Source: CAZJBS01 sp964544475 (GTDB lineage: Bacteria; CLD3; SB21). Taken from it: a stretch of 64,000 nt of DNA. The notes under the pieces are model-generated. The model ran no database searches. It was given only the letters and a program-made list of their open reading frames with translations, and was not told the origin of the DNA. The translations under genes and the position numbers were made by a program. Where the stretch lies: contig CAZJBS010000002.1 in NCBI GenBank assembly GCA_964544475.1, forward strand, positions 199,928 to 263,927. The letters run 5' to 3'. Shown here in pieces: positions 1-9,197 of this stretch (positions within the stretch are counted from its first letter, which is position 1; every line of letters begins with the position of its first letter).

Positions 1-489
1 GTGCTCGGCGACCTTGTGGGATCGTGGGAATCCACCAACACGTGGTGGATGGAAGGCCCCGACAAAGCGCCGGTCGTGAACAAGGGTACGTCGGAGATGA
101 AATGGATTCTCGGAGGGCGGTTCATCCAGCAGGAGATCAAAGGCGAAATGATGGGGATGCCATTCGAAGGCATCGGCATGACCGGATACGATAATGTGCG
201 AAAGATGTACGTTTCGCTCTGGATGGACAATACCTCCACGGGCCTCTGGACCAGCGAGGGTTCGTATGATGCGGCCTCCAAAACATTGACGCTCTTTGGA
301 AAGAGCGACGACTTCATGACCGGCCAGTACGGCAAGACCGTTCGATACGTCACAAAAATCGAGAGCAAGGACAAACACGTGTTCGAGTTTCATGACGAGA
401 CCAATCCGGCAGGCAAAACCAAGATGGGAGAAATGGTCTTCACACGCAAAGCCGCGATGAAGAAGGATGAAGCGGCCAGGAAGCAGTAA
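1..489 (+). CDS. DUF1579 family protein (5' end cut by window edge)
   Basis: The reading frame is open at base 1, so the first residues and any signal peptide lie outside the window. The 162 visible residues match the DUF1579 pattern: an opening LVGSW, then alternating beta-strand segments with GGRF, a GIGMTGYDN core around residues 56-66, and a C-terminal stretch ending in MGEMVFTRK. This family is a small calycin-like beta-barrel of unknown biochemical role, often exported in FCB bacteria. The gene ends 60 nt before a clear rho-independent terminator, so it is probably the last gene of its transcript. The family call is by motif recognition only and no function can be assigned. Confidence 0.75.
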   Translation: MLGDLVGSWESTNTWWMEGPDKAPVVNKGTSEMKWILGGRFIQQEIKGEMMGMPFEGIGMTGYDNVRKMYVSLWMDNTSTGLWTSEGSYDAASKTLTLFGKSDDFMTGQYGKTVRYVTKIESKDKHVFEFHDETNPAGKTKMGEMVFTRKAAMKKDEAARKQ

Positions 490-834
490 CCGTACATCCG
501 ACAGGACCAGCCCACAGATTCTGATCCATGACATACCAGAGTGTTGTGTACCCGCCGTGTTGGCGGGTTTTTTTTGTACTCGTTGAGTGACGACCATTTG
601 GTGACCCGTGAGGCTCCCCCAACTCGATTCATACCCGCATTATGCATTTTGTTCATCAAGTTCTGAGTACCCTTTGCGCTTGGCATGTGCCAAAAGGACT
701 CTCCACTGTGGCCGTTATTCACGATGAGTCGTAAATTCGTCGTGAAACTGATTGATTTGCAGGCTTCCCTTTTTGGCCCATGGATTGCATACAAGTGGGT
801 TGTTGTCAAATACTACAAACCACGGAGGTGTCTT
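490..834. other. Intergenic region with terminator and likely promoter
   Basis: This 345-nt stretch holds the terminator at 550-575. The rest should carry the promoter of the downstream barrel gene. The reading frame of that gene extends upstream to 685, but that stretch lacks a signal peptide and ribosome site. I saw no other structure. Confidence 0.5.
550..575 (+). terminator. Rho-independent terminator
   Basis: A 7-bp GC-rich stem (ACCCGCC / GGCGGGT) with a 5-nt loop is followed directly by a run of eight T. It lies just downstream of the DUF1579 gene and would end its transcript. Confidence 0.9.
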
Positions 835-1380
835 ATGATACGCGCCATCGCCATCGTTGTGCTCATGCAAAGGACCCTGGTCTCCCTGGCTGCCCAGAAT
901 TCATCGAATGCGACGCCCTTCAGGAATCATGTCGGCTTCTCGGCCGGCAACGTTTCGGGCATTGGTCTGTCCTACCAGCGGGATCTCTTCAGAAATCTGT
1001 CCACCATGGTCGTCGTGGGAGGTGTCGCCCAAAAAAGCCACGGAGATTTCAATACCGGTGTGATGCTCAAATACACATTCAGCCGCATCAATCCCATCAT
1101 CCGAATCTATGCGGCGACCGGGGGAAGCTACTTCTACGACAAGGACGTGAACGGCGTCTACGACCATGAAACAGGTCTGTCCTCCGATCGAAAACGCCAG
1201 TATGCAAAAGTGGGACTCGGTTTGGGATTCGAAGTGCTCTTCATTGGCGGCAAGGTCGGCTTGGACGTCAACTTCATCGGTGCAGGCGCAAGTTTCCAGA
1301 AAAAGCAGGACGCCGTGAAGTACACGCTTGGCGACAAGCCCATCATCGGGCCCCAGGTGACCTTGAGCTACAACTTCTGA
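835..1380 (+). CDS. Small exported outer-membrane beta-barrel protein, function unknown
   Basis: The start is set at ATG 835 because GGAGGTG lies 5 nt upstream and the product then begins with a signal peptide (MIRAIAIVVLMQRTLVSLAAQ). The same frame is open back to 685 without such features. The mature part of about 160 residues has alternating beta-strand segments rich in Gly and aromatics (VGFSAGNVSGIGLSYQ, YAKVGLGLGFEV) and ends in VTLSYNF, a terminal aromatic typical of BAM-inserted barrels. A size near 18 kDa suggests an 8-stranded OmpA/OmpW-like barrel. The gene stands alone between a terminator and the desaturase. Confidence 0.65.
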   Translation: MIRAIAIVVLMQRTLVSLAAQNSSNATPFRNHVGFSAGNVSGIGLSYQRDLFRNLSTMVVVGGVAQKSHGDFNTGVMLKYTFSRINPIIRIYAATGGSYFYDKDVNGVYDHETGLSSDRKRQYAKVGLGLGFEVLFIGGKVGLDVNFIGAGASFQKKQDAVKYTLGDKPIIGPQVTLSYNF

Positions 1381-1642
1381 AATCTCCTGAAAGCCAAGCG
1401 GCGGGGGTGCAGGCTCCCGCCGGCTGTTGGCGAGAGTGCTGGATTACTTCACATTGAAGACGGCATGGGTTCTAGACTGAGCTTCAGAATGCCATGTTCC
1501 GCGAAGCGCCGCTTCGCGGCGAGCCCCTGCGGGACTTTTCTTCTTGCAAACCCCACCCCTACGGGTTACCTTATCGCCGCTACCCGCCTGATAACGTCCG
1601 AATCGAAACCACAACTGAACTACTTCCAAACGCGAGCAAAGC
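1381..1642. repeat. Intergenic hairpin region with perfect REP-like palindrome at 1500-1518
   Basis: CGCGAAGCG and its exact complement CGCTTCGCG are separated by one base at 1500-1518. A second GC-rich inverted repeat (GGCGGG / CCCGCC) lies just after the stop codon of the barrel gene, around 1398-1425. Neither has a T-run, so these are REP-like or attenuating structures and not standard terminators. I saw no gene here. Confidence 0.45.
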
Positions 1643-2752
1643 ATGGACCCCATCACATTTCCCAGTCGCACTTCCACCCAGTTTTTTGAGGACGTCAAAC
1701 GCGGAGTCGCCGACTATTGCGCCGCCCGCGGCATCAGCGAAAAGGCCGATGGACGAATGGTATGCAAGACCCTGGTCATGCTGGCGATCACGTTTGTGCC
1801 GTATGGCCTGATCATGACCAATCGTTTCGATCCATGGGAAATGCTCGCGCTGGTCGTCGTCATGGGCGTCGGCATCGCCGGCATTGGCTTCTCCATCGCC
1901 CACGACGCGTTGCACGGCGCGTATTCCTCCAGGCCATGGGTCAACCGCCTGCTCGGCCTGATGTTTGACGTGATGGGCGCCAACGGTTACATGTGGAAGC
2001 TTACCCACAACGTCATTCATCACACGTACACCAACATCCACGGCGTGGATGAAGACCTTGAAGTGTCCCCGCTCCTCCGTCTGTCCCCACACGCCAGGCA
2101 CCAGGGTTTCCAGAGATTTCAGCACCTGTATGCGTTTGCCGCGTACGCCTTCTCGACCTTGTTCTGGGTTTTTGTGAAGGACTATAAGTATTTCCTGCAG
2201 AAGGACCTCGGTCCGTACAAGAACATCAAGCACCCGGCCGGCGAGGTGGTTCTGCTGGTCGTGATGAAAGCCGTCTACTACACATACACCATTGTTCTTC
2301 CATGGATTTTTCTGGATGTGACGTGGTGGCAGTTCCTCATCGGGCAATTGACATTGCATTTCACCGCGGGCTTTATTCTCGGCATTGTCTTCCAGCTGGC
2401 GCACGTGGTCGAAGACACGGTCCAGCCGCTGCCGGACACCGCAGGCCACATGGAACACGCGTGGGCGATTCACGAAATGGAAACGACCTCAGACTTCGGA
2501 CGGAACAACAGACTGCTCAATTGGTATGTCGGCGGTCTGAACTTCCAGATCGAACACCACCTTTTCCCGAAAGTCTGCAGCATTCATTATCCGGCGCTGA
2601 GCCGCATGGTTGAAGAAGTCGCCAGGAAACATGGCGTCCGCTACAACCACCATGAGACCATGTGGGAAGCCGTCAGATCTCACTACCGCATGTTGAAGCG
2701 GCTTGGGAACCCGGCGAAAGCGGCGGCCGTCCATCCCCCTCTGGCCGCGTAG
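1643..2752 (+). CDS. Membrane fatty acid desaturase (front-end/acyl-lipid type)
   Basis: It inserts a cis double bond into an acyl chain using a membrane di-iron site, O2 and an external electron donor. The three histidine clusters are visible: HDALH at residues 87-91, HNVIHH at 122-127 and QIEHH near residue 301. The Gln of the last cluster (QIEHHLFP) is the hallmark of front-end (delta-5/6 or linoleoyl-CoA-like) members. Hydrophobic segments lie at about 43-60, 68-86 and 200-255. Length (369 aa) fits bacterial members, and there is no fused cytochrome b5 domain, so a separate ferredoxin or cytochrome must donate electrons. It is convergent with the beta-CASP gene (22-nt gap). O2 dependence implies that this otherwise anaerobe-like genome meets oxygen. 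Confidence 0.9.
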   Translation: MDPITFPSRTSTQFFEDVKRGVADYCAARGISEKADGRMVCKTLVMLAITFVPYGLIMTNRFDPWEMLALVVVMGVGIAGIGFSIAHDALHGAYSSRPWVNRLLGLMFDVMGANGYMWKLTHNVIHHTYTNIHGVDEDLEVSPLLRLSPHARHQGFQRFQHLYAFAAYAFSTLFWVFVKDYKYFLQKDLGPYKNIKHPAGEVVLLVVMKAVYYTYTIVLPWIFLDVTWWQFLIGQLTLHFTAGFILGIVFQLAHVVEDTVQPLPDTAGHMEHAWAIHEMETTSDFGRNNRLLNWYVGGLNFQIEHHLFPKVCSIHYPALSRMVEEVARKHGVRYNHHETMWEAVRSHYRMLKRLGNPAKAAAVHPPLAA

Positions 2753-2774
2753 ATGTGAGATCTGCTGGGTTCTC

Positions 2775-4142
2775 TCAGAGGTGATATTCGGTACCCACCT
2801 CCGGCAGGATCACTTCCACCGTCGGATTCCATTCCTGAATGGCCGTCCGCATCCAGGTCAGCGCCTCGTCGCTTCCGCTGTGCACCATCACGATCTTCTT
2901 CGGATGCAGATCCCTGACCATTCGCAGTAAATCCTGCCGGTCCGAATGGCCGCTGAATTGCAGACGCTCGATACGGCAGGCGCGCCGGATGGGTTCCGGG
3001 TAGCACGTCAGTTCCTCGCCGGGTTTCGAGTCGTAAATCCGCCGGGCGGGCGCGTCCGGGCTGGTGTATCCCACAAAACAAATCGTATGGCGTTCGTCGC
3101 CAAGCATACGACGCGCCAGGCGGTAGCTGGGCGTGTTCTCCATCATCATGCCGCTGCTGGCGATGATCACCGACGGCCGTTTGAACCACCAGCCGGCGCG
3201 GTCGGCTTCGCGTGACTCAATCACATCGAATTCCATATCGTCAAAAAAAACGGCGTCGTCCACACGGTGGCTGTATTCCGCCGAGAGATCGTAGATCCGC
3301 GAAACCGCGCGTCCAAGCCCGGAGACGTACAGATCGACGTTTGGAATCTGTTTCTTTTGCTTCATCTGATGCACGAGCCACAACATCTCCTGCGTTTTGC
3401 CCAGCGCAAAGGCCGGGATCAGGACACAACCGCGACGGTCGGCGGTTTCCTCAATAATGCGGGCCAGTTTCCTGACTTCATTCTTTCGCCGCACATGTTC
3501 CGCCGCCGCATTGCCGGCCATGGTGCATTCCATGATCAGGATGTCTACCGGTTCCCTGGGGTACTCGGCGCCGCGGATGAGGAACTGGTCCGTCGCCGAC
3601 GTGTCGCCGGTGTAGAAAAGCCGCCCTTCGCGAGAAGCGATGTACAATCCCCCGGCTCCCAGTGTGTGCCCCGCCGGCAACCACCGGCAGCGCAAACCTT
3701 CCTGGCTATTGTCATGCCCGAATACGCGGAAGTCTTTATGAAATTTCATGCCCTGAATGATGTATGAAATCATGTCCACGTCTTCGTGCGTGTACAACGG
3801 GTATTCCGGAATGTTCTTTTCCAATCGCAACGCGGTCATCACCGTGACCGTGTTGTGCAGCATCGTGGTGTAGAGATAACTGGAGGGATAGGTCAGAAAA
3901 ACGCGTGCATGCGGAAATCGTTTCAGGACGACCGGCAGGGCGCCGAGATGGTCGTGATGGCCGTGCGACACAAACAGCGCGTCCACCAATCGGTCCCTGA
4001 TCAGGTCGAGCGAGGGGAGGCTTTGTTGACCTTCATGGTGCGGGTCAATGCCGGCATCAAGGATGATCCCCGTGCGGTCGATTTCCAAAAAATGACAGTT
4101 GGCGCCGATGGCTTTGCCGCCGCCGATCGAGAGGAATTTCAT
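2775..4142 (-). CDS. Beta-CASP metallo-beta-lactamase-fold nuclease (RNase J/CPSF-like)
   Basis: The 455-aa protein has the zinc-binding HxHxDH motif (H60, H62, D64, H65) in the N-terminal MBL fold, GHTLGAGG as the third histidine motif, and a central beta-CASP insertion marked by ECTMAG and IPAFALGKTQEML. The C-terminal part has FVGYTSPD, FSGHSDRQD and MVHSGSDEA, which match the closing motifs of the CPSF73/RNase J class. These enzymes cut or trim RNA. It shares a 4-nt ATGA overlap with the glutaminase gene upstream, so the two are translationally coupled. No RNase J C-terminal domain is present, so it is better described as CPSF-like exonuclease/endonuclease than as RNase J itself. Confidence 0.85.
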   Translation of the reverse strand: MKFLSIGGGKAIGANCHFLEIDRTGIILDAGIDPHHEGQQSLPSLDLIRDRLVDALFVSHGHHDHLGALPVVLKRFPHARVFLTYPSSYLYTTMLHNTVTVMTALRLEKNIPEYPLYTHEDVDMISYIIQGMKFHKDFRVFGHDNSQEGLRCRWLPAGHTLGAGGLYIASREGRLFYTGDTSATDQFLIRGAEYPREPVDILIMECTMAGNAAAEHVRRKNEVRKLARIIEETADRRGCVLIPAFALGKTQEMLWLVHQMKQKKQIPNVDLYVSGLGRAVSRIYDLSAEYSHRVDDAVFFDDMEFDVIESREADRAGWWFKRPSVIIASSGMMMENTPSYRLARRMLGDERHTICFVGYTSPDAPARRIYDSKPGEELTCYPEPIRRACRIERLQFSGHSDRQDLLRMVRDLHPKKIVMVHSGSDEALTWMRTAIQEWNPTVEVILPEVGTEYHL

Positions 4143-5056
4143 CCGGCAAAAATGGAAAGATTCAACTCACGGGAAAGGAATTCCAGAGTTTTCAGACCAC
4201 CGATGCTGTTGCCTTTTTCGTCCAGGGCAGGACCAAACGTGGCGATGGACATCTTTTCCGGGGCAATGGCCAGGATGCCTCCGCCAACGCCGCTTTTGCC
4301 GGGCAGTCCCACCCGGCAGGCGAATTCACCGGATGCATCATACAAACCGCAAAGGCTCATGATCGCGTTCAGGAGTTTCACGGTTTCCGGACGGCAGATG
4401 ACCTGGCCGCTGACGGGATCAACGCCGTGGTGCGCCAGGAAAAGCCCGGCGCGGGAAAGCCGGGCGCACGTCAGTTCGATGGAGCATTGCCGGAAGTAGG
4501 CGTCCACCGCTTCTTCGACGTCGCCTTCGATGACGCCGAAATGTTTCATGAAATGGCCCACGGCGCGGTTGCGGTGACTGGTCGAGGCCTCGGACTGATA
4601 GATTTCCTCATTGATGGAAGCCGGGGCAACGGCGACTTCGCGGATGAACTCGAGGAGGTTCTGTGTCTTTTCGGATGCGCGATGTCCCGGCAGAAGGCTC
4701 GTGACGGCGATGGCCCCCGCATTGATCAGCGGGTTGCGCGGTTTGCCGGATTCGTATTCGAGCTGCACCAGCGAATAGAACGGGTTGCCGCTGGGTTCCA
4801 TGCCGACGCGTTCGAAAACCTTTTCCTCCGGAAGCCGGCGCAACACCAGGGCCAGCGCAAAGATTTTGGATACGCTCTGGATGGAAAAGGCCACGTCCGT
4901 GTCGCCCGCCATCCATTGCCGTCCGTCCGGCGTCGTGACCGTCACGCCCAGGTGATCGGGATTCGCTTTCGTGAGGGCGGGAATATAATCCGCGAGTCGG
5001 CCACGGGACAAAAAAGGCCGCGCATACTGCACGGCCGCCTTCAACACGTCTTGCAT
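4139..5056 (-). CDS. glsA: Glutaminase A
   Basis: It hydrolyses L-glutamine to glutamate and ammonia in the cytoplasm. The serine beta-lactamase-like fold is shown by the catalytic SxxK pair (S61 and K64 in SIQSVSK), and by NPLINAGAIAV around residues 113-123, a highly conserved glutaminase block. Length (305 aa) is normal for the family, without STAS or ankyrin additions. It overlaps the downstream beta-CASP gene by 4 nt and lies 9 nt after the HIRAN-domain gene, so the three minus-strand genes probably form one transcript. The link between the three functions is not obvious. Confidence 0.93.
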   Translation of the reverse strand: MQDVLKAAVQYARPFLSRGRLADYIPALTKANPDHLGVTVTTPDGRQWMAGDTDVAFSIQSVSKIFALALVLRRLPEEKVFERVGMEPSGNPFYSLVQLEYESGKPRNPLINAGAIAVTSLLPGHRASEKTQNLLEFIREVAVAPASINEEIYQSEASTSHRNRAVGHFMKHFGVIEGDVEEAVDAYFRQCSIELTCARLSRAGLFLAHHGVDPVSGQVICRPETVKLLNAIMSLCGLYDASGEFACRVGLPGKSGVGGGILAIAPEKMSIATFGPALDEKGNSIGGLKTLEFLSRELNLSIFAG

Positions 5057-5065
5057 GACAACGTT

Positions 5066-6202
5066 CTAATTGAAATGATACATGATTTTTTCAATCATCA
5101 AATGAACGCGGGAATTGCTGTCCACGATCTCCGGAAGGACTTTGACGACGGTGGCGCGAAACAGAATGCCCTTGCGAATCTCCGGGTACATGATTTCCGA
5201 CAATTCCTTCTTCAGATAACCGATCATCTGGCCTTCCTTGGTGCGAACCGCGACGGCAAACAGATCGTGAGGGTTCTCAGGTTCCGGCGTCAGCATGACG
5301 CGCGTGCCTTCGCCGAGCTGGCCCATGTCCACGGTGTAATGGCGGATGCCGACGACCCGCGTGAAGAAGCGCGGTTCGTCGAGGTAAAAACGCTTCAGTT
5401 CGTTTTCAAATTCCGTTTTGATCTGGCGGTCGTGCTCGGTCAGTCCGGCCTCGGACGAGGCCTCGAAGGGCTCGGAAGATTCCGGCAGTTCAAAAGAGGA
5501 TTCGCCGCCTTCGAATTCGTCGTCATCTTCCGAATCGGAACCGTTGCGCGCGGCGTCGGCCGCTTCCTCGTCCAGGCGAATTTCCTCTTCCTGCATGAAT
5601 TTCTCGACACTCGGCAGGTCCATTTTGCCGAGAAACCAGATCAGGTTGAAATCGATGAAATCGTCGGGCTTTTCGTCGAAGTTCATAAGCTGGTATTCGG
5701 CGAGAATATTGACCTTGAGTTTGTCGGGCAGGACGCGCGAGAGCATTTCCCTGAGCGGCACGACCGCCGTCAGGCCGCTGTCGATAAGCATTTGCAGTTT
5801 GTGAATCGCCGGAAAAATGATGCCCTTGAGAAAAAGATACAGCAATTCAAAACATTCGATGAGTTCCTCCGACAGGTCGGCCAGAACGATGTCCGTGGCC
5901 GGTGAGCGGCATTCCAGAATCCGGATCTCAAGCGTCGAGTGATCGTCCAGGTCGATCGTGAATTTATCAGACGTGACAAAGTCCTCGACATGTCGCTGCA
6001 GCTTGCCAGGCGGCCGGGCGGCGGTTTTCTCGGGAACCTGATCAAGGGAGAGTTCGGCGAGCAGGAGTTGGGAATACTCCGTCTGGGCAAAGGTCGCAAA
6101 GACATTGCCATTGAATGCCGAATGGATTTGGTTGTGAATATGCAGATGGACCGAATAATACCGTACAATGGGAACGCGCAAATACGGCAATTTTTGTCTC
6201 AT
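5066..6202 (-). CDS. HIRAN-domain protein with acidic linker and unknown N-terminal domain
   Basis: Residues about 279-378 fit a HIRAN domain: VVGIRHYT, then MLTPEPENPHDLFAVAV, then GYLKKELS and a final basic strand. In other proteins HIRAN binds single-stranded 3' DNA ends or damaged DNA. The first 190 residues are a compact domain I do not recognise. They are joined by an acidic, low-complexity linker around residues 215-260 (SDSEDDDEFEGGESS). No helicase or nuclease domain is attached, unlike HLTF/Rad5. It is the first gene of a probable operon with glsA and the beta-CASP nuclease, and lies downstream of an EF-G paralogue. The HIRAN call is by pattern and the role is unknown. Confidence 0.6.
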   Translation of the reverse strand: MRQKLPYLRVPIVRYYSVHLHIHNQIHSAFNGNVFATFAQTEYSQLLLAELSLDQVPEKTAARPPGKLQRHVEDFVTSDKFTIDLDDHSTLEIRILECRSPATDIVLADLSEELIECFELLYLFLKGIIFPAIHKLQMLIDSGLTAVVPLREMLSRVLPDKLKVNILAEYQLMNFDEKPDDFIDFNLIWFLGKMDLPSVEKFMQEEEIRLDEEAADAARNGSDSEDDDEFEGGESSFELPESSEPFEASSEAGLTEHDRQIKTEFENELKRFYLDEPRFFTRVVGIRHYTVDMGQLGEGTRVMLTPEPENPHDLFAVAVRTKEGQMIGYLKKELSEIMYPEIRKGILFRATVVKVLPEIVDSNSRVHLMIEKIMYHFN

Positions 6203-6328
6203 TCAGAACTCCACGCGGGTGAACATTGAATCCACGATCTCACGGCCGGGCAAGCGGCCCGATGTCCTGAATAATGTACGCACGGTTGGACGGCAGAACA
6301 AGCGTTTTTTGTCGCGCAGTCGCCGCCG

Positions 6329-8431
6329 TCATTTTTCGCCCTGGGCCTTGCGCTGTTCGTAATCGGCCATGATCTTGTGGGCCAGATCGTGCGGCAGTTC
6401 GGCGTAGTGCGAGAATTTCTTGCGGAAGACGCCGCGCCCGCTGGTCATGGACCGGAGGATCGTGGCATACTTCTGAATTTCGGCCAGCGGGATATGCGCT
6501 TTCACGATCTGGAAATGGCCGTCGGCTTCCATGCCCTGGATTTGACCGCGGCGGGAGGAGATGTCGCCCATGATGGCGCCCATGTATTCTTCCGGGATTT
6601 TCACTTCCAGTTCGTAAATCGGCTCCAGCATGATCGGATGCGCGTCTTTGAAGCCTTTGCGGAAGGCCATCATGCCGGCGATTTTGAAGGACAATTCATC
6701 CGAATCCACGTCATGATAGGATCCGTCGATCAGCGTCACTTTGACGTCGACGACCGGGTACCCCGCAATGACGCCCGCCAGAAGGGCTTCGTTGACGCCT
6801 TTTTCGACGGCCGGCACAAAACGTCCCGGCACCACGCCGCCGACAATTTCGTCCTCAAATTCAAAACCCGTTCCCCGCTGTTTCGGCTCGATTTTGATAT
6901 GCACGTGGCCGTACTGACCGCGGCCGCCGGTCTGTTTCTTGTGTTTGTATTCGACGTCCTTGACGGTCCCGCGAATGGTCTCCTTGAAGGGAATCTTCGC
7001 ATCGACCAGATCGACTTCGACGCCGAACCGGTCTTTCAGGCGCTTCGTGACGATCAAAAGATGCATCTCACCCTGGCCCGACGCAATACTCTGCTGGGTC
7101 TCGGTGTCGTAGGTGTACGAAAACGCGGGATCCTCCTCATGCAGAGCGTGCAATCCCGTGCTCATCTTGGTCTCGTCGGCCTTGCCCCGCGGCACGATCC
7201 CAAACGTGATGACCGGATCGGGAATCTTTATTTCGTCAAACCTGACCGGACGGTTCTTGTCCGACAGGGAATTATTCGTGTGGGTGTCGCGGAGCTTGAC
7301 CAGGGCGGCGATATCGCCCGCGCCCAACTGACCGGCATCCACACGCTCCTTGCCGTTGAGCAGGAAAATCTGGCCGATGCGCTCGACGACATTCTTGCTG
7401 GAATTCATCACATCATCGCCGGTCTTGACCGAGCCCGAATACACGCGGAATAACGACATCTCTCCGACATGAGGTTCGCTCAGAGTCTTGAATACAAACG
7501 CGGAAAACGGCGCCTCGGTCTTGCATTCGATCGATTCCGTGCCGCCCGAGGGATTCATGCCCTTTTTGGCGGGCATGTCGGCCGGGGACGGCCCGTAGTC
7601 CACGATGAAATCCAGCAGCGGTTTGACGCCGACGCTATTCAAGCCATTGGTGCAGAACACGGGAATGATCTTGCGGCTCAGGATGCCTTCCCGCAGGCCG
7701 GTGTGAAACTCCTCGTCGCTGAGAGTGCCGGTCGCGAAATAGTCTTCCATGAATTTGTCTTCACTCTCGGCGGCGTCCTCGACAAGAATCTCGTGGAGTT
7801 TGTTGAGACGGTCCTTGAATTCACCGGGCACGTCGAGGGCTTCGTAATTACCGGATTTGTCGACTTCGAATTTGAGCATCTGCATTTTGATGATGTCGAA
7901 GATCTTGTTGAAATCCGGGCGGCCGGCGCCGATCGGGTAGCCGATTTCGACGATGTGGCGGTCCCCGCCAAAACGCTCCACGATCACGTCAAACGTCTTG
8001 TCGAAGTCCGAGTTTTCCTTGTCGAGTTCATTGATGACGAACATGACGGGCAGGTTGTATTCGGCGGCGTAGTCCCAGGCGATTTCGGTGCCGACGTCCA
8101 TCATGGCCGTCGCGCGCAAAGGGATGATCACCATGTCGGCCGCGCTCATCGCGCTGCGGATTTCACCCCGGAAGTCGGCGAATCCCGGCGTGTCGAGGAG
8201 ATTGATCTTGTGGCCGTTCCACTCCGTGTGCATCAGCGTCGTGTTGATGGAAAATTTGCGTTCGATTTCATCCGCATTGTAATCGCTGGTCGAGGTGCCC
8301 TGGTCCACCGAACCAAAACGTTTGATTTTTCCGCTCACGAAAAGAATGGCCTCCGCCAGTGTCGTTTTGCCGGTGCCGCCATGTGAAGCGAGGCAGACAT
8401 TGCGTATTTTGTCCGGCGTATAGGTCTTCAT
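6329..8431 (-). CDS. Elongation factor G-like GTPase (EF-G paralogue)
   Basis: The 700-aa product has the EF-G layout: G domain with P-loop SHGGTGKTT (residues 13-21), G3 DTPGFAD, then domain II, domain III and a C-terminal pair of domains with the conserved ARVPLAEI-like stretch (here AHIPLAEIQKYATILRSMTSGRG). The G4 motif reads NELD instead of the usual NKxD, and the P-loop begins SHGG instead of AHID, so it belongs with EF-G-like paralogues and not the main fusA translocase. No rpsL/rpsG/tuf neighbours are present, which supports this. GGAG lies about 10 nt before ATG. Its role in translation, recycling or stress is not known from the sequence. Confidence 0.85.
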   Translation of the reverse strand: MKTYTPDKIRNVCLASHGGTGKTTLAEAILFVSGKIKRFGSVDQGTSTSDYNADEIERKFSINTTLMHTEWNGHKINLLDTPGFADFRGEIRSAMSAADMVIIPLRATAMMDVGTEIAWDYAAEYNLPVMFVINELDKENSDFDKTFDVIVERFGGDRHIVEIGYPIGAGRPDFNKIFDIIKMQMLKFEVDKSGNYEALDVPGEFKDRLNKLHEILVEDAAESEDKFMEDYFATGTLSDEEFHTGLREGILSRKIIPVFCTNGLNSVGVKPLLDFIVDYGPSPADMPAKKGMNPSGGTESIECKTEAPFSAFVFKTLSEPHVGEMSLFRVYSGSVKTGDDVMNSSKNVVERIGQIFLLNGKERVDAGQLGAGDIAALVKLRDTHTNNSLSDKNRPVRFDEIKIPDPVITFGIVPRGKADETKMSTGLHALHEEDPAFSYTYDTETQQSIASGQGEMHLLIVTKRLKDRFGVEVDLVDAKIPFKETIRGTVKDVEYKHKKQTGGRGQYGHVHIKIEPKQRGTGFEFEDEIVGGVVPGRFVPAVEKGVNEALLAGVIAGYPVVDVKVTLIDGSYHDVDSDELSFKIAGMMAFRKGFKDAHPIMLEPIYELEVKIPEEYMGAIMGDISSRRGQIQGMEADGHFQIVKAHIPLAEIQKYATILRSMTSGRGVFRKKFSHYAELPHDLAHKIMADYEQRKAQGEK

Positions 8432-8604
8432 GAGGAATCTCCAGTAAGTATCAATAGATATTGGATTTTAGAACGAAGAATGAGCTCGGTCAGGCTTGTG
8501 GCAAGACGGCAAAAATGTAAGAATCGCGACCGTCAAAAGCAAAGCAATTTGCGGTGCGGCCATGGAAAAGAGGACGAAAACGGATGGTGCGATCGTAGTA
8601 TTTT

Positions 8605-9138
8605 CTATTGGAGAGAAGGATTTTTCAACAATCGTATCGACCACAGGATACCGCCGGCCGAACATAAACCGCCGATGGATAAAAAAAGGAAGGTGGCCAT
8701 CGGCACGGCCACGCGCAGGCGTGAGTCGTCCGGATGTTCCGGATCGTAATGGACGGTGATTTTTTTTCCGGCGGGGAAGTCCACGAGGGAACGTTCGGCG
8801 ACATTGAGCCGGTTGGATTTGGTGCCGAAGCCCGGGACGTCGAGATCGCTGACACCCTCGTAGGACCGGTCGCCGACGGTGTAGGTGTAGCGGATGCCCG
8901 GATGGAAGGCGCGGGTGCCTGAAACGTGCGAGGCGACGACGACCCCTTCGGTCACGGGCCAGTCGCGCCGGGCCCAGTCGTCCGACAGACGCCGCGATTG
9001 AATGATGACTACGATCAGACCGCCGATCATCAGGGTGACGGCGATTCCGGATTTAAGGATTTTCTGGCGATGCCTGTCGATGGCGTGCGTTCCTGCAAAA
9101 TAAGATAGAACATTTCGCTCTCGCGAGGGAGCCTTCAT
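8605..9138 (-). CDS. DUF3592 membrane protein
   Basis: The 177-aa product has two membrane segments, at about residues 28-48 and 148-168, flanking a soluble beta-rich region. That region (WPVTEGVVVASHV, YTYTVGDRSYEG, VHYDPEHPDDSRL) is the DUF3592 signature. The family is widespread and has no known function. It stands alone, about 170 nt upstream of the EF-G paralogue on the same strand, with a repeat-rich region behind it. The stretch 8432-8604 between the two has only a short hydrophobic open frame that I do not regard as a gene. Confidence 0.75.
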   Translation of the reverse strand: MKAPSRERNVLSYFAGTHAIDRHRQKILKSGIAVTLMIGGLIVVIIQSRRLSDDWARRDWPVTEGVVVASHVSGTRAFHPGIRYTYTVGDRSYEGVSDLDVPGFGTKSNRLNVAERSLVDFPAGKKITVHYDPEHPDDSRLRVAVPMATFLFLSIGGLCSAGGILWSIRLLKNPSLQ

Positions 9139-9149
9139 GATTCACGGAG

Positions 9150-9169
9150 ACACCCGCTTGCGCGGGTGT
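9150..9169. repeat. Perfect 8-bp inverted repeat
   Basis: ACACCCGC and GCGGGTGT are separated by TTGC. No T-run follows on either strand, so it is not a typical terminator. It sits between the DUF3592 gene and the 17-bp repeat cluster. Confidence 0.5.
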
Positions 9170-9197
9170 GACAAACAACGGTCCTGAGCCGAGTCGG

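Noticed and set aside
4427..5905. A 492-codon open frame on the plus strand
   Set aside because: It is antisense to glsA and the HIRAN gene, both with clear family motifs, and its product is a His/Arg/Phe-rich sequence typical of GC-rich antisense frames.
8468..8665. A 65-codon hydrophobic frame between the EF-G and DUF3592 genes
   Set aside because: It overlaps the end of the DUF3592 gene, has no ribosome site and no recognisable family.
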